64,000 nucleotides of DNA from Novosphingobium endophyticum (GTDB taxonomy: Bacteria; Pseudomonadota; Alphaproteobacteria; Sphingomonadales; Sphingomonadaceae), in assembly GCF_014640675.1 (NCBI RefSeq), contig NZ_BMHK01000001.1, forward strand, positions 62,001 through 126,000. The letters are read 5' to 3'. Positions 1-8,007 of this stretch are shown piece after piece (position 1 is the stretch's first letter; each line of letters opens with the position of its first letter). The notes under the pieces are model-generated. The model made no database searches. It had not been told where the DNA came from and was given only the letters and a program-made list of their open reading frames with translations. The translations under genes and the position numbers were made by a program.

Positions 1-1
1 C

Positions 2-49
2 CCGACCGACGGCACCGGAGCGGGAGGCCCGAAATGGCTCGTGAAGTGA
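2..49 (+). CDS. possible 3' end of an upstream gene (partial)
   Basis: A reading frame open from the left edge ends in a TGA that overlaps the start of the first TadE-like gene. Its last residues would be PTDGTGAGGPKWLVK. In Tad loci a TadG-like gene often precedes TadE genes, so this could be the end of such a gene. Fifteen codons cannot identify a family. A second frame is also open and stops at position 44. The call is therefore tentative, and the sequence left of the window would settle it. Confidence 0.3.
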   Translation, partial: PTDGTGAGGPKWLVK

Positions 50-582
50 GGGGCCGCAACGCCGGGATTTTCCGCTTGCTGCGCGACCGCAGCGGCGCCG
101 TCGCGGCCGAGACCGCGCTTGTATCGGGGTTTCTCGCGCTGCTCATCGTGCAGGTGCTGGACTTCGGGTGGTTCGTCTATTGCTCGGTTCAGGTGAGGAT
201 GGCGGCGCAGGCGGCGGTCGCTCGCGCGGCCACCGCGTGCAGCGAAGACACCCTGCTACCCGCCACCGTCAATTGCGGCGCGGACCTCAAGGCCAAGATG
301 GAAGCCGCGGCGAACGAAGTGTCGATCGGTGGCACGATCACGATCTCCGAGCCCGACGAGGGTTATTTCTGTCACGATCCGGGCGACAACAACGCGCTCG
401 TAGAGGTGGGCGACCTGAGCACCAAGCCGGCGGATTGCACGCCCTACAGCGCGACGGCAATCCCGGCGGATTTCGTCTACGTGACGGCCACTTACACGTT
501 CAATCCCATTTTTCCCGGCGTCTCGGCCATTTCCTACATGGGCGGCGCGATGACGGCGGACGGATGGATGAGAGTGGGATAG
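34..582 (+). CDS. TadE-like pseudopilin of the Tad pilus
   Basis: This is a 182-residue protein with the TadE arrangement: a short basic N-terminus, then a hydrophobic segment at about residues 22-48 that begins SGAVAAETALV, with a Glu at the position expected for prepilin-peptidase substrates. A mainly extracytoplasmic domain follows, with cysteines near 68, 80, 116 and 136. TadE-family proteins are minor pseudopilins processed by the Tad prepilin peptidase. An upstream GGGAGG gives a good ribosome binding site for this ATG. A second TadE-like gene follows after about 20 bp, and both lie beside the convergent Tad operon. Whether it corresponds to TadE or TadF cannot be decided by eye. Confidence 0.8.
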   Translation: MAREVRGRNAGIFRLLRDRSGAVAAETALVSGFLALLIVQVLDFGWFVYCSVQVRMAAQAAVARAATACSEDTLLPATVNCGADLKAKMEAAANEVSIGGTITISEPDEGYFCHDPGDNNALVEVGDLSTKPADCTPYSATAIPADFVYVTATYTFNPIFPGVSAISYMGGAMTADGWMRVG

Positions 583-601
583 GCCAAGGGGGGCCAGGGG
601 G

Positions 602-982
602 ATGAAGCGCATACGTCAATTCGCGGGGAACGAAGCAGGCAGTTCGGCCGCCGAGTTCGCCCTTGTCCTGCCGCTGGTCCTGATCCTTGTCTTCGGCGCG
701 CTCGCTTCCGGCGTGATGATGTACACGGTGGTAAAGCTGCAGCATGCGACCGAAACCTCGGCAAGGTGCCTGTCGGCGCAGCGATCCGATTGCTCACTGG
801 CGGACATCACGCCGTTTGCGACGGGTTACTACACCGGCCCCGCGCTCAACGGCCTCGCGTTTGCCGCAGCGCAGGACACGTGCGGATACAGGGTTACGGC
901 GAGCGGCAACTTCGACTTCTTCATGGGTTCGGGAATGCTCTCGACGCCGGTGAACACCAGCGCATGCTATCCGGGCTTCTGA
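602..982 (+). CDS. second TadE-like pseudopilin
   Basis: This is a 126-residue protein with an N-terminal class III pilin-like segment (AGSSAAEFALVLPLVLIL, about residues 11-30). It includes the conserved Glu that follows the predicted cleavage site. The rest is a short extracytoplasmic domain with cysteines near residues 58, 65, 99 and 121. It probably works with the preceding TadE-like protein as a minor pilin pair, as in other Tad loci. It belongs to a rightward group of at least three genes; the M23 peptidase gene starts 18 bp after its stop. Confidence 0.78.
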   Translation: MKRIRQFAGNEAGSSAAEFALVLPLVLILVFGALASGVMMYTVVKLQHATETSARCLSAQRSDCSLADITPFATGYYTGPALNGLAFAAAQDTCGYRVTASGNFDFFMGSGMLSTPVNTSACYPGF

Positions 983-1000
983 CATGATCGGAGGCAGACC

Positions 1001-1783
1001 ATGAGCCGGGATCCGTCAGCTCTCGTAAGGGGCGGCCTGACGGCGCTGGCAGCGAGCGCGGCATGCGTGCTCTGGGCAGGGTCCGCCCATGCCGGCGAGA
1101 ATGCCGAGGGCAGGCTGGCCATCGCCAACATCCCGGCGGCGGCGGATTGCGCCCTTTCGCCAAGCGCAGATCGACAGGGCTGCGCCCAGCCTTCCGCCCT
1201 TTCTGAACCGGCGCCCGTTCCGCACGCCACCATCACCATCGGGCGCGCAGTCGATCTTTCGGGGCAGAAGCCGGTGCGATACCTGGCCTCCGCCTCGCTC
1301 GATGAAAGCCGGGCCTATATCATGTCCTCGACCGGCCGGCTGAGAGACACCGTGCGTCTGCTCTCGCCGCCGCCGAGCGTCGGCGCGGGCGATGCGCCCA
1401 AAGGCATGCCGCTGCGATCGAGCCGCCTGACGAGCCGGTTCGGAATGCGCCATCACCCGCTGCTCGGCGAGTACCGACTGCACGCCGGCATAGACCTGGG
1501 TGCCGCGATGGGCGAACCGGTCCACGCGACATCGGGGGGCACCGTCTCGGCAGCTGGCTGGCAGGGCGGATACGGCATTGCCGTCAGGATCGACCACGGC
1601 AAGGGGATCGAAACACGCTACGCCCACCTCTCGCGCCTGAACGTCCGGCCCGGCCAGGCCATAAAGCCCGGCGACGTGATCGGCTTTGTCGGGTCCACGG
1701 GCCGGTCCACCGGCCCTCACCTTCACTACGAGGTCAGGCGCAACGGCCAGCCCATCGATCCCTCAACCACGCTCGGAAAATGA
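1001..1783 (+). CDS. secreted M23 family metallopeptidase
   Basis: This 260-residue protein has a signal peptide (hydrophobic to about residue 31, ending SAHA) and a C-terminal peptidase M23 (LytM) domain from about residue 140. The zinc ligands are visible as HAGID (His161, Asp165) and HLHYE (His242), and the fold signature VHATSGGTV is present. M23 enzymes cut peptidoglycan cross-links, or act as catalytically poor LytM scaffolds; here the ligands are intact. The start is set by a GGAGG upstream of ATG. The gene follows two TadE-like genes in the same direction, so it may open the wall for Tad pilus assembly; that is inferred from position only. Its stop lies 1 bp from the convergent cpaA stop. 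Confidence 0.85.
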   Translation: MSRDPSALVRGGLTALAASAACVLWAGSAHAGENAEGRLAIANIPAAADCALSPSADRQGCAQPSALSEPAPVPHATITIGRAVDLSGQKPVRYLASASLDESRAYIMSSTGRLRDTVRLLSPPPSVGAGDAPKGMPLRSSRLTSRFGMRHHPLLGEYRLHAGIDLGAAMGEPVHATSGGTVSAAGWQGGYGIAVRIDHGKGIETRYAHLSRLNVRPGQAIKPGDVIGFVGSTGRSTGPHLHYEVRRNGQPIDPSTTLGK

Positions 1784-1784
1784 G

Positions 1785-2246
1785 TCAGGCCAGGGCCACT
1801 ATCACGGCGCCCGTTGCTATAGCGATGCCATAGGGGAGCTTGTCGAAGTTGTTTTCCGACTTCGCGCGGACCGGCTTGCGCATGATGCGCCGGATCGTGA
1901 ACCATGCCACGAACAGCACAAGCCCCGAGATCGATACCGCGAGAAGCAGTCTCGGCGCGTCGGGCCAGGCGAACCAGGCAGCGCAGGCGGCGTAGAACTT
2001 GGCGTCCCCGCCCCCGACCATGCCGAACCGGAAGAGCACCATGCCGATCACCAGCGCGGCGGCCGAATGCAGCGCGTGACTGCCGAGTTCGGCAACGCCC
2101 CCCGTGACAACGGCAACGATCAGCCCGGCCGCAACTGTCAGGAGACAGAGCCAGTTGGAGATGCGGCGCTCGAACGCGTCCGACCACCCGGCATAGAGGC
2201 AGGCGGGCAGCAGCAGCGCCAGTTCCGTCCAGAAAACCGTCGTCAT
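1785..2246 (-). CDS. cpaA: Tad prepilin peptidase (A24 family)
   Basis: This is a 153-residue polytopic membrane protein of the short A24 type, without the N-methyltransferase domain of PilD. The two catalytic aspartates are visible: Asp23 in GWSDAFERRISN and Asp81 in VGGGDAKF, the GxGD signature. It removes the leader of the Flp pilin and the TadE-like pseudopilins at the inner membrane. It is the last gene of the leftward Tad operon, 7 bp after the tadD-like gene. It meets the M23 gene tail to tail with a 1-bp gap and no visible terminator between them. Confidence 0.88.
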   Translation of the reverse strand: MTTVFWTELALLLPACLYAGWSDAFERRISNWLCLLTVAAGLIVAVVTGGVAELGSHALHSAAALVIGMVLFRFGMVGGGDAKFYAACAAWFAWPDAPRLLLAVSISGLVLFVAWFTIRRIMRKPVRAKSENNFDKLPYGIAIATGAVIVALA

Positions 2247-2253
2247 CGGCGGA

Positions 2254-3087
2254 CTACTTCACTGCCGCCGGCCTGGCGGTCGGGAAATCGATCCGCACCA
2301 GCGGCTTGAACTCCTCGAGATCGGCGCTCGCCGTCTTGGCGGGAGCCTCTTCCTCAGGTTTCGTCGCCGCCGGAGCGTCCTTGCCCTTGGGCCGGTTCAG
2401 AAACTCGATCCGCACCGCTGGCTTGAAGTTGTCGATCTTGCTGCCGCGCGCGCCCACGACGGGCAAGGCTCCGCCGCGAACGTCACTGCCCGGCGCCGCC
2501 GACCGGATCATGACCTCGCCGCGCGATATGCGCGTGATCGAGCTTTGTGATCCGGACCGAGCGGCACTGCGGACATTCCTCGCGTCCAGTTGCTCCGCCG
2601 ACGCCGGTTTCGCGGCAGCCTGAAGATCATGGGCATCGACCAGCGTGCGCGCCGCCACCTGCGCCGCAAAATCGGTCTCGTGGCGCTCCGCCAACAAGGC
2701 CGAGCGCATCAGCCGCGTCATGTTCCCCTGATACTTCGTGTTTTCGGGCTCCACCGCCATAGCCTGGGCGAAGAAGCGATGGGCCTGTTCGAACTGGCCA
2801 AGCCGCGCATAGGCCACGCCCATGCCGTTCGCGGCGGCGCCGATTTCCCCGCCGGCGGCAAGCGCCCGCTGGAACTCTTCGATTGCCTGCCCGGTCCTTC
2901 CGGCGGCAAGATGCGCGCGGCCTGCCGCAACGGCCCCCGCCGCATCCTGGACGTCCGCCGTCCTGACCTGCACGTCAGCGCCCGGTCCGTGCCGCAGTCC
3001 CAGCAATTCGAGCGCCCGACCGCAGCCGCCAAGCGACGTTGCCATGAGCACGATGCAAATCAGCCGTACACTTGTCTTGCCAACCAT
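2254..3087 (-). CDS. tadD: TadD-like TPR lipoprotein
   Basis: This 277-residue protein has a lipoprotein signal (lipobox LGGC, Cys22). A tetratricopeptide-like stretch follows at about residues 50-130, with matches such as AYARLGQFEQAHRFFAQAM. TadD proteins are outer-membrane pilotins or assembly factors of the Tad system. The C-terminal half (about residues 150-277) looks poorly structured and contains two copies of a short motif (NFKPAVRIEF and EFKPLVRIDF). This small internal repeat lies outside the TPR part. The start codon overlaps the preceding tadC stop region and has an AGGGGG binding site. Confidence 0.8.
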   Translation of the reverse strand: MVGKTSVRLICIVLMATSLGGCGRALELLGLRHGPGADVQVRTADVQDAAGAVAAGRAHLAAGRTGQAIEEFQRALAAGGEIGAAANGMGVAYARLGQFEQAHRFFAQAMAVEPENTKYQGNMTRLMRSALLAERHETDFAAQVAARTLVDAHDLQAAAKPASAEQLDARNVRSAARSGSQSSITRISRGEVMIRSAAPGSDVRGGALPVVGARGSKIDNFKPAVRIEFLNRPKGKDAPAATKPEEEAPAKTASADLEEFKPLVRIDFPTARPAAVK

Positions 3088-3088
3088 G

Positions 3089-4060
3089 TCAGCCCCCTGT
3101 CATCTGTGGAAGGAGAGTTCTCACCACGCGCACCGCCGCCGGAAGCACGAGCGTGCCGATCATCGCCGGCAGCATGCAGGCGACGAGCGGGATCGAAATC
3201 AGAACCGGAATGCGATGCGCCTTCTCCTCAGCACGCATCCTGCGCTTCTCGCGCATTTCCGACGCATAGACGCGCAAGGTCGTGCTGATGCTCGTCCCCA
3301 GCTTGTCGGACTGGATCAGCAGCGTGGCGAACGACGAGATCTCATCGATGCGCGCCATATGGGCCATGTTGCGCAGCGCCGCCTCGCGCGTGGAGCCAGC
3401 GCGCAGTTGCAGCGTGGTGGTAACGAGAAGGCGCGAGACCAGAGGATGCGAATTGACCATCTCGCGTCCGACCCGGTCGAAGGCCGCCTCCAGCCCCAGC
3501 CCGGCCTCGACGCACACCAGCATCAGATCGAGCGCGTCCGGAAAGCCGTTCAGCACTTCGCGCCTTCGTCCGGCCGCACGTGCGCGAACGTAGATGTTCG
3601 GCACGTAGAGCCCCAGCACCGCGCATACAGAGCCGATCAGGTAGAGCCTGATATAGCTGATGTCCTTGCCGGCGAGCAGCATGGTGCCGATCACCAGAAA
3701 GGGCAGCACGATGACCAGCGTGAGGCGAACCAGAGTGTAAACACGCGGTGCGGCCTGGGATTCGAAACCAGCCGAATGCATCAGCTCGCTGAGCGCGTCG
3801 GACTTGCTGTCGGTAAGACTGAGACCGGCCTTTTCGATGCGGGCAACCAGTCGGGACCAGGCATCATCGTTGGACCGGCGCAGCGACGAGGAGGACTGGG
3901 TTCCGGCCGCCTGATGGCTGATGACATCGAGCTTGCCGCGCACGCGGGCGCGCTTGGAGCTTGCCAGCATGACGGCAAGCGCCAGCCCCATGACCGCGGC
4001 GAAAATCAGCAGCATCAGCAGATTTCGCAGGACGGCATTGCTTGCAATGAGTTCGATCAT
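3089..4060 (-). CDS. tadC: Tad inner-membrane platform protein TadC (T2SSF)
   Basis: This 323-residue protein has an N-terminal membrane segment (about residues 7-32), a second membrane region near 115-160, and a GspF/T2SSF domain from about residue 170. The domain carries the usual helix GFPDALDLMLVCVEAGLGLEAAF and a C-terminal membrane hairpin. With TadB it forms the inner-membrane platform on which the CpaF ATPase assembles the Flp pilus. It sits 1 bp from tadB and 1 bp from the tadD-like gene, so translation is probably coupled. Confidence 0.88.
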   Translation of the reverse strand: MIELIASNAVLRNLLMLLIFAAVMGLALAVMLASSKRARVRGKLDVISHQAAGTQSSSSLRRSNDDAWSRLVARIEKAGLSLTDSKSDALSELMHSAGFESQAAPRVYTLVRLTLVIVLPFLVIGTMLLAGKDISYIRLYLIGSVCAVLGLYVPNIYVRARAAGRRREVLNGFPDALDLMLVCVEAGLGLEAAFDRVGREMVNSHPLVSRLLVTTTLQLRAGSTREAALRNMAHMARIDEISSFATLLIQSDKLGTSISTTLRVYASEMREKRRMRAEEKAHRIPVLISIPLVACMLPAMIGTLVLPAAVRVVRTLLPQMTGG

Positions 4061-4061
4061 G

Positions 4062-5066
4062 TCACACCTTGAGGTCCGTCAGGCGGCGAATGGCGTAGAC
4101 GCCGATGCAGTAGAGCACGAAGAGGCTCGGGAAGCCGATCACGAAGATGGGGTCCTGCGCCACGTCCAGATAGAATGCGGGGTTCACGAGGAACATGCTG
4201 ACCAGCGAGAAGATCGGCAGCACGGTCAGCATCCAGCCCGTCATCCGCCCTTCGGAACTGAGCGCGCGGACTTTCATGTAAAGCGAGGCGCGGTCGCGGA
4301 TGACTCTTGAAAGGTTGTCCAGAATCTCGGCAAGATTTCCGCCCGTCTCACTCTGCACGGTTATGCAGACGACGAACATGCGGATGTCTTCCAGGTCCCA
4401 GCGCTGCGCCATGGACCCGAGCGCGTCGTTCAACTCGGCGCCATAGGCAACTTCATCCGAGACGAGGCCGAATTCCGTTCCCACCGGATCGGACATCTCC
4501 TCGGTGATGATGCCGATCGCCGACGCGACCGGATGGCCGGAGCGCAGCGAGCGGGAAAAGATGTCGAGAGCGACCGGGAACTGTTCCTCCATCCGCTTGC
4601 GGCGCTTCTCGGCCCTGCGGCTGATGAACAGGATGGGTAGCGCGATGGCCACCCCCACGCTCAGGGCGAGGAGCAACTGGATCACGCCAAATGTCACCGT
4701 GATCCTCAAGGCGAACAGCAACAGCAGCAGCAGGCTCATCACCACGACGAACGCCACGGCCATCCGCAGGATCACCTGCCTCGCTTCGGTCCTGATCGCG
4801 GCCATCATGACCATTCGCACGAAACCGACGTAGCGCCGTTCCACCCAGCTCGCGTTCGGCGAAAGGCTCGGCGGCGCGTTCTTGAGCAGCGTATAGGCTA
4901 CCGCCTCGCGCGTGAATCCGGCGCGCAGCATCCGCAGGCGCTCGTTGATCCCGGCCTTTTCGGCGCGGCGGTCCCAGAACAGCCGCAGGAAGACCTGCGA
5001 AAGCACGAACACGGTCACGAAAGCCGCAACCAGAACGAACAGCCTGATCAGCAGCGCCGTCATCAC
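4062..5066 (-). CDS. tadB: Tad inner-membrane platform protein TadB (T2SSF)
   Basis: This 334-residue protein has an N-terminal membrane segment, a membrane pair around residues 100-155, a T2SSF domain (the helix EEQFPVALDIFSRSLRSGHP at about 184) and C-terminal membrane segments. It is the paralogous partner of TadC in the pilus platform. Its ATG overlaps the cpaF stop by 4 bp (ATGA), which indicates translational coupling to the ATPase gene. Confidence 0.88.
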   Translation of the reverse strand: MMTALLIRLFVLVAAFVTVFVLSQVFLRLFWDRRAEKAGINERLRMLRAGFTREAVAYTLLKNAPPSLSPNASWVERRYVGFVRMVMMAAIRTEARQVILRMAVAFVVVMSLLLLLLFALRITVTFGVIQLLLALSVGVAIALPILFISRRAEKRRKRMEEQFPVALDIFSRSLRSGHPVASAIGIITEEMSDPVGTEFGLVSDEVAYGAELNDALGSMAQRWDLEDIRMFVVCITVQSETGGNLAEILDNLSRVIRDRASLYMKVRALSSEGRMTGWMLTVLPIFSLVSMFLVNPAFYLDVAQDPIFVIGFPSLFVLYCIGVYAIRRLTDLKV

Positions 5067-6451
5067 ACGTCAAACCGCGACGAGTGCCGGAACAGCTCCG
5101 GGTCGAGATGAACGCCGTGGGCCGAAAGTTCGGCGGCGAATTTGGGACGGATGCCGGTCGCCTCGAAATGCCCCAGGACATTTCCCTCCTCGTCGCGGCC
5201 GGTCTGCTTGAAGCGGAAGATCTCCTGCATGGTGATCGTCTCGCCTTCCATGCCGGTAAGCTCGCTCAGCGAGAGCAGCTTGCGCCGGCCGTCCGAAAGG
5301 CGGCCGATCTGCACGACCACATTGATGGCCGACCCGATCTGCGCCCGGGTCGAGCGGGGCGAGATGTCGATGCCGCTCATGCCGACCATCTGCTCGATGC
5401 GCGCCAATGCATCGCGCGGCGAGTTGGCGTGGATCGTCGTCATCGACCCGTCGTGACCGGTGTTCATCGCCTGGAGCATGTCGAACGCCTCGCCCGCGCG
5501 GCACTCGCCCAGGATGATGCGGTCGGGGCGCATGCGCAGCGCGTTCTTGACGAGATCGCGCTGTGTCACCTCGCCCTTGCCCTCGATGTTGGAGGGGCGG
5601 GTTTCAAGCCTCGCGACGTGCTCCTGCTGCAGTTGCAGCTCCGCCGAATCCTCGATCGTCACGATGCGCTCGCGTTCGTCGATGTAGGACGACATGGCGT
5701 TGAGCATCGTTGTCTTGCCCGATCCGGTACCGCCCGAGATGATGATGTTTCGCCGGGCGATGACGATCGCCCGCAGCACTTCCGCGATCGAAGGAACCAT
5801 GCTCCCCAGCTCGATCATGCGTTCCATGCTGATCGGCTTCTTGGAGAACTTGCGGATGGACAGCAGAGCGCCGTCGATCGCCAGCGGCGGGACGATGGCG
5901 TTGACACGCGAACCATCGGCCAGGCGCGCATCGACGAAAGGCGAAGATTCGTCCACCCGCCGCCCGACCGCGCTGACGATCTTCTGGATGATCCGCAGCA
6001 GGTGCCGCCCGTCCTGGAAGCGCGTCGTCACTTTCTCCAGCACGCCGAAGCGTTCAACGAAGACCGAGTCCGGACCGTTCACGAGAATGTCGTTGACCGT
6101 CTCGTCCTGGAGCAGCGGCTCGAGCGGGCCGAGGCCCAGCAGCTCGTCGAGCACCTCGTCGCAGAGCGTCAGGCGCTCGGCGCGGTTGAGCATCTCGCTG
6201 CGGCTCTCGAGGATCTCGCCGACGATCGTCGAGACTTCCCTGGCGATTGCCTCGCGCGGCATCTTGTCGAGAACGGAAAGGTTGATCTGGTCGAGCAGCT
6301 GGCGATGGATCTCGATCTTGAGGTCGAGGTACTTCGACTGAACCCGCTGCTCCGGCTCAAACCGCGCCGGCCTGGCGCGCGTGCGCGGTCCCGGCGGTGG
6401 AGGAGCGTTCGGCTCGTCCTGGCTTTCAGGCGTTCGGCGCAGCTGCCACAT
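5063..6451 (-). CDS. cpaF: Tad pilus assembly ATPase CpaF/TadA
   Basis: This 462-residue protein is a secretion-superfamily ATPase of the CpaF type. Visible motifs are Walker [10 protein letters not shown] (about residue 244), the Asp box/Walker B region [19 protein letters not shown] (about 310) and a His-box region [12 protein letters not shown]. The N-terminal 40 residues are proline- and arginine-rich and probably disordered. The hexamer powers Flp pilus assembly on the TadB/TadC platform. A strong AAGGAAGGA binding site precedes the ATG. The gene begins 2 bp after cpaE. Confidence 0.93.
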   Translation of the reverse strand: MWQLRRTPESQDEPNAPPPPGPRTRARPARFEPEQRVQSKYLDLKIEIHRQLLDQINLSVLDKMPREAIAREVSTIVGEILESRSEMLNRAERLTLCDEVLDELLGLGPLEPLLQDETVNDILVNGPDSVFVERFGVLEKVTTRFQDGRHLLRIIQKIVSAVGRRVDESSPFVDARLADGSRVNAIVPPLAIDGALLSIRKFSKKPISMERMIELGSMVPSIAEVLRAIVIARRNIIISGGTGSGKTTMLNAMSSYIDERERIVTIEDSAELQLQQEHVARLETRPSNIEGKGEVTQRDLVKNALRMRPDRIILGECRAGEAFDMLQAMNTGHDGSMTTIHANSPRDALARIEQMVGMSGIDISPRSTRAQIGSAINVVVQIGRLSDGRRKLLSLSELTGMEGETITMQEIFRFKQTGRDEEGNVLGHFEATGIRPKFAAELSAHGVHLDPELFRHSSRFDV

Positions 6452-6453
6452 GG

Positions 6454-7656
6454 TCAGTCCTTCCTTTTGAGGGCACCTTCCCTCAGGCTCTTGCTGATGG
6501 CGCGCACGTCGGCCATGAACTTGCTCTTGCGGTGTACCTGGCTGGCCAGCATCCCCTGGTCCTGCGACGTGCTGACGAGCGGCGCTTCCAGCGCGATCTT
6601 GCCCAGCACCGCATGATTGAGCGTGCGCGCCACGTCGTCGAGGTCGATCGTCTTGAACAGGCGGTTTTCCACCCGGTTGACCACGATCTCCACCGCCGAG
6701 CTTTCGATGCCGACTTCATGGAACAGTTCCAGCCGCCGCCGCGCCTGGCGCAGGCTGGCGATGGAAAGTTCGCAGACCAGCACGATCGCGTTCGCGGCCA
6801 GAGCCGCCGAGAGCGTCCAGTTGGTCCAGTTGGCCGGAAGGTCCAGCACGACATAGCCGAAGCGCTGCCGCAGCATCTGGATCACGCGCAGAAGCTGGTC
6901 GGTGTCGACCGATTCCAGCGGCAGGATCGCATCGGGCGCGGTAAGCACCGAAAGCCCGGCCCCGGCATCGCCCATCACCGATGAGATCAGGTCGTCATCC
7001 AGCCGGTTGCCGGCGTCCATCAGGTCGCCCATATTGCCGCGCGCGCTGGTGCCCAGATAGACGCCGACATTGCCGAACTGCAGGTCCAGATCGACGATGA
7101 TCGCCCCCTTCCCGTTCGGCGCGTTCGCGGCGAGGTCGGCGGCGAGGTGCGTGGCGATCGAGGTTGCGCCGCATCCGCCGATCGAGCGCGCGACGGCCAC
7201 CAGCGGCGCCAGCGCCTGCGCGGCCGGCGGTCGGGTATCGCGCCGGACCGAAGCCTCCAGCACGACCTGCATCAGCTCTTCGGGATCGAGCGGCAGCGAG
7301 ACGACGTCGCTGACGCCCTGGCGCACCAGCGTGCGGACCAGCGAGATGCTGGCATCGCCGATCGCGGCGATCATCGGCACGTCGGGATGCACCTCGCGCA
7401 GCGCGGAAAGGCGGCGCATCGACTGCGGGTCGCGCGGGTCCACCTCGACGACGAGCTGGGTCGCGCCGGCCAGTACGTGATCGGGTATCGGCTCGGAAGG
7501 GGCTAGCGCCTCGGTGCGCACCCCTGCGGGGAACGCGCCGCCGACGGCGGCCGCGAAAGCATCGACCCAGGACCGTCCGGCGACGACGAGGATGTCCGTG
7601 TCGCTCTTCAAGGTGCCTTCCCGGATTGACTGGGCGAGTTGGTCATGAATTCCCAT
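6454..7656 (-). CDS. cpaE: Tad pilus localisation ATPase CpaE/TadZ
   Basis: This 400-residue protein has an N-terminal receiver-like domain (about residues 20-135), then a ParA/MinD-type ATPase domain. The P-loop is degenerate (GGCGATSIATHLA): the usual GKT lysine position is occupied by Ala, as is common in CpaE/TadZ. CpaE places the pilus machine at the pole in Caulobacter. An in-frame GTG lies 9 bp upstream, but AGGTGG is well spaced for the ATG used here. Confidence 0.87.
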   Translation of the reverse strand: MGIHDQLAQSIREGTLKSDTDILVVAGRSWVDAFAAAVGGAFPAGVRTEALAPSEPIPDHVLAGATQLVVEVDPRDPQSMRRLSALREVHPDVPMIAAIGDASISLVRTLVRQGVSDVVSLPLDPEELMQVVLEASVRRDTRPPAAQALAPLVAVARSIGGCGATSIATHLAADLAANAPNGKGAIIVDLDLQFGNVGVYLGTSARGNMGDLMDAGNRLDDDLISSVMGDAGAGLSVLTAPDAILPLESVDTDQLLRVIQMLRQRFGYVVLDLPANWTNWTLSAALAANAIVLVCELSIASLRQARRRLELFHEVGIESSAVEIVVNRVENRLFKTIDLDDVARTLNHAVLGKIALEAPLVSTSQDQGMLASQVHRKSKFMADVRAISKSLREGALKRKD

Positions 7657-7701
7657 TGAAGCCACCTGATTGAAAACCGCTGCGCTTCCAGGCCATCGCG
7701 A

Positions 7702-8007
7702 TCACTCTGATCCGCCGCCACCGCTGCCCGATGACGAAAGGGCGTTGGACGTCTTCACCCGCTCCGGCTTCTTGACCTTGTCGGTGCGATAGCGCTCCAC
7801 CGCCTGCCCCGCGTGTTCGGCCGAGGTTTCGGGCACGGCGGTATCGTATTGCGGCGCCGGGTCTATCACCTGCGCCATCATCGTCTGGCGGTTGGCCTCG
7901 CCGAAGTTGTCGGGTCCGCCCATGTAGGGAGGCGTGTCCGGCGTGGCGCAGGCCGAGAGGGCCAGAGCCGCGGCAAGGACGAGCGCGGAGGTTTTCTCAA
8001 TATTCAT
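7702..8007 (-). CDS. short CpaD-like Tad lipoprotein
   Basis: This 101-residue lipoprotein has a lipobox ending in Cys (LALSAC, about residue 19). The segment GGPDNFGEANRQTMMAQVIDP resembles the C-terminal region of CpaD pilus-assembly lipoproteins, which are normally about twice as long. A basic stretch and a Gly/Ser-rich tail follow. The chosen ATG overlaps the end of cpaC by 11 bp; a longer frame upstream lies inside cpaC and would not begin with a signal peptide. It lies between cpaC and cpaE, where cpaD is expected. It may be a reduced CpaD or a small family specific to sphingomonads. Confidence 0.65.
   Translation of the reverse strand: MNIEKTSALVLAAALALSACATPDTPPYMGGPDNFGEANRQTMMAQVIDPAPQYDTAVPETSAEHAGQAVERYRTDKVKKPERVKTSNALSSSGSGGGGSE

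Noticed and set aside
5084-6616. 510-codon rightward frame opposite cpaF
   Set aside because: It is antisense to a fully recognisable ATPase gene. No domain or ribosome binding site supports it.
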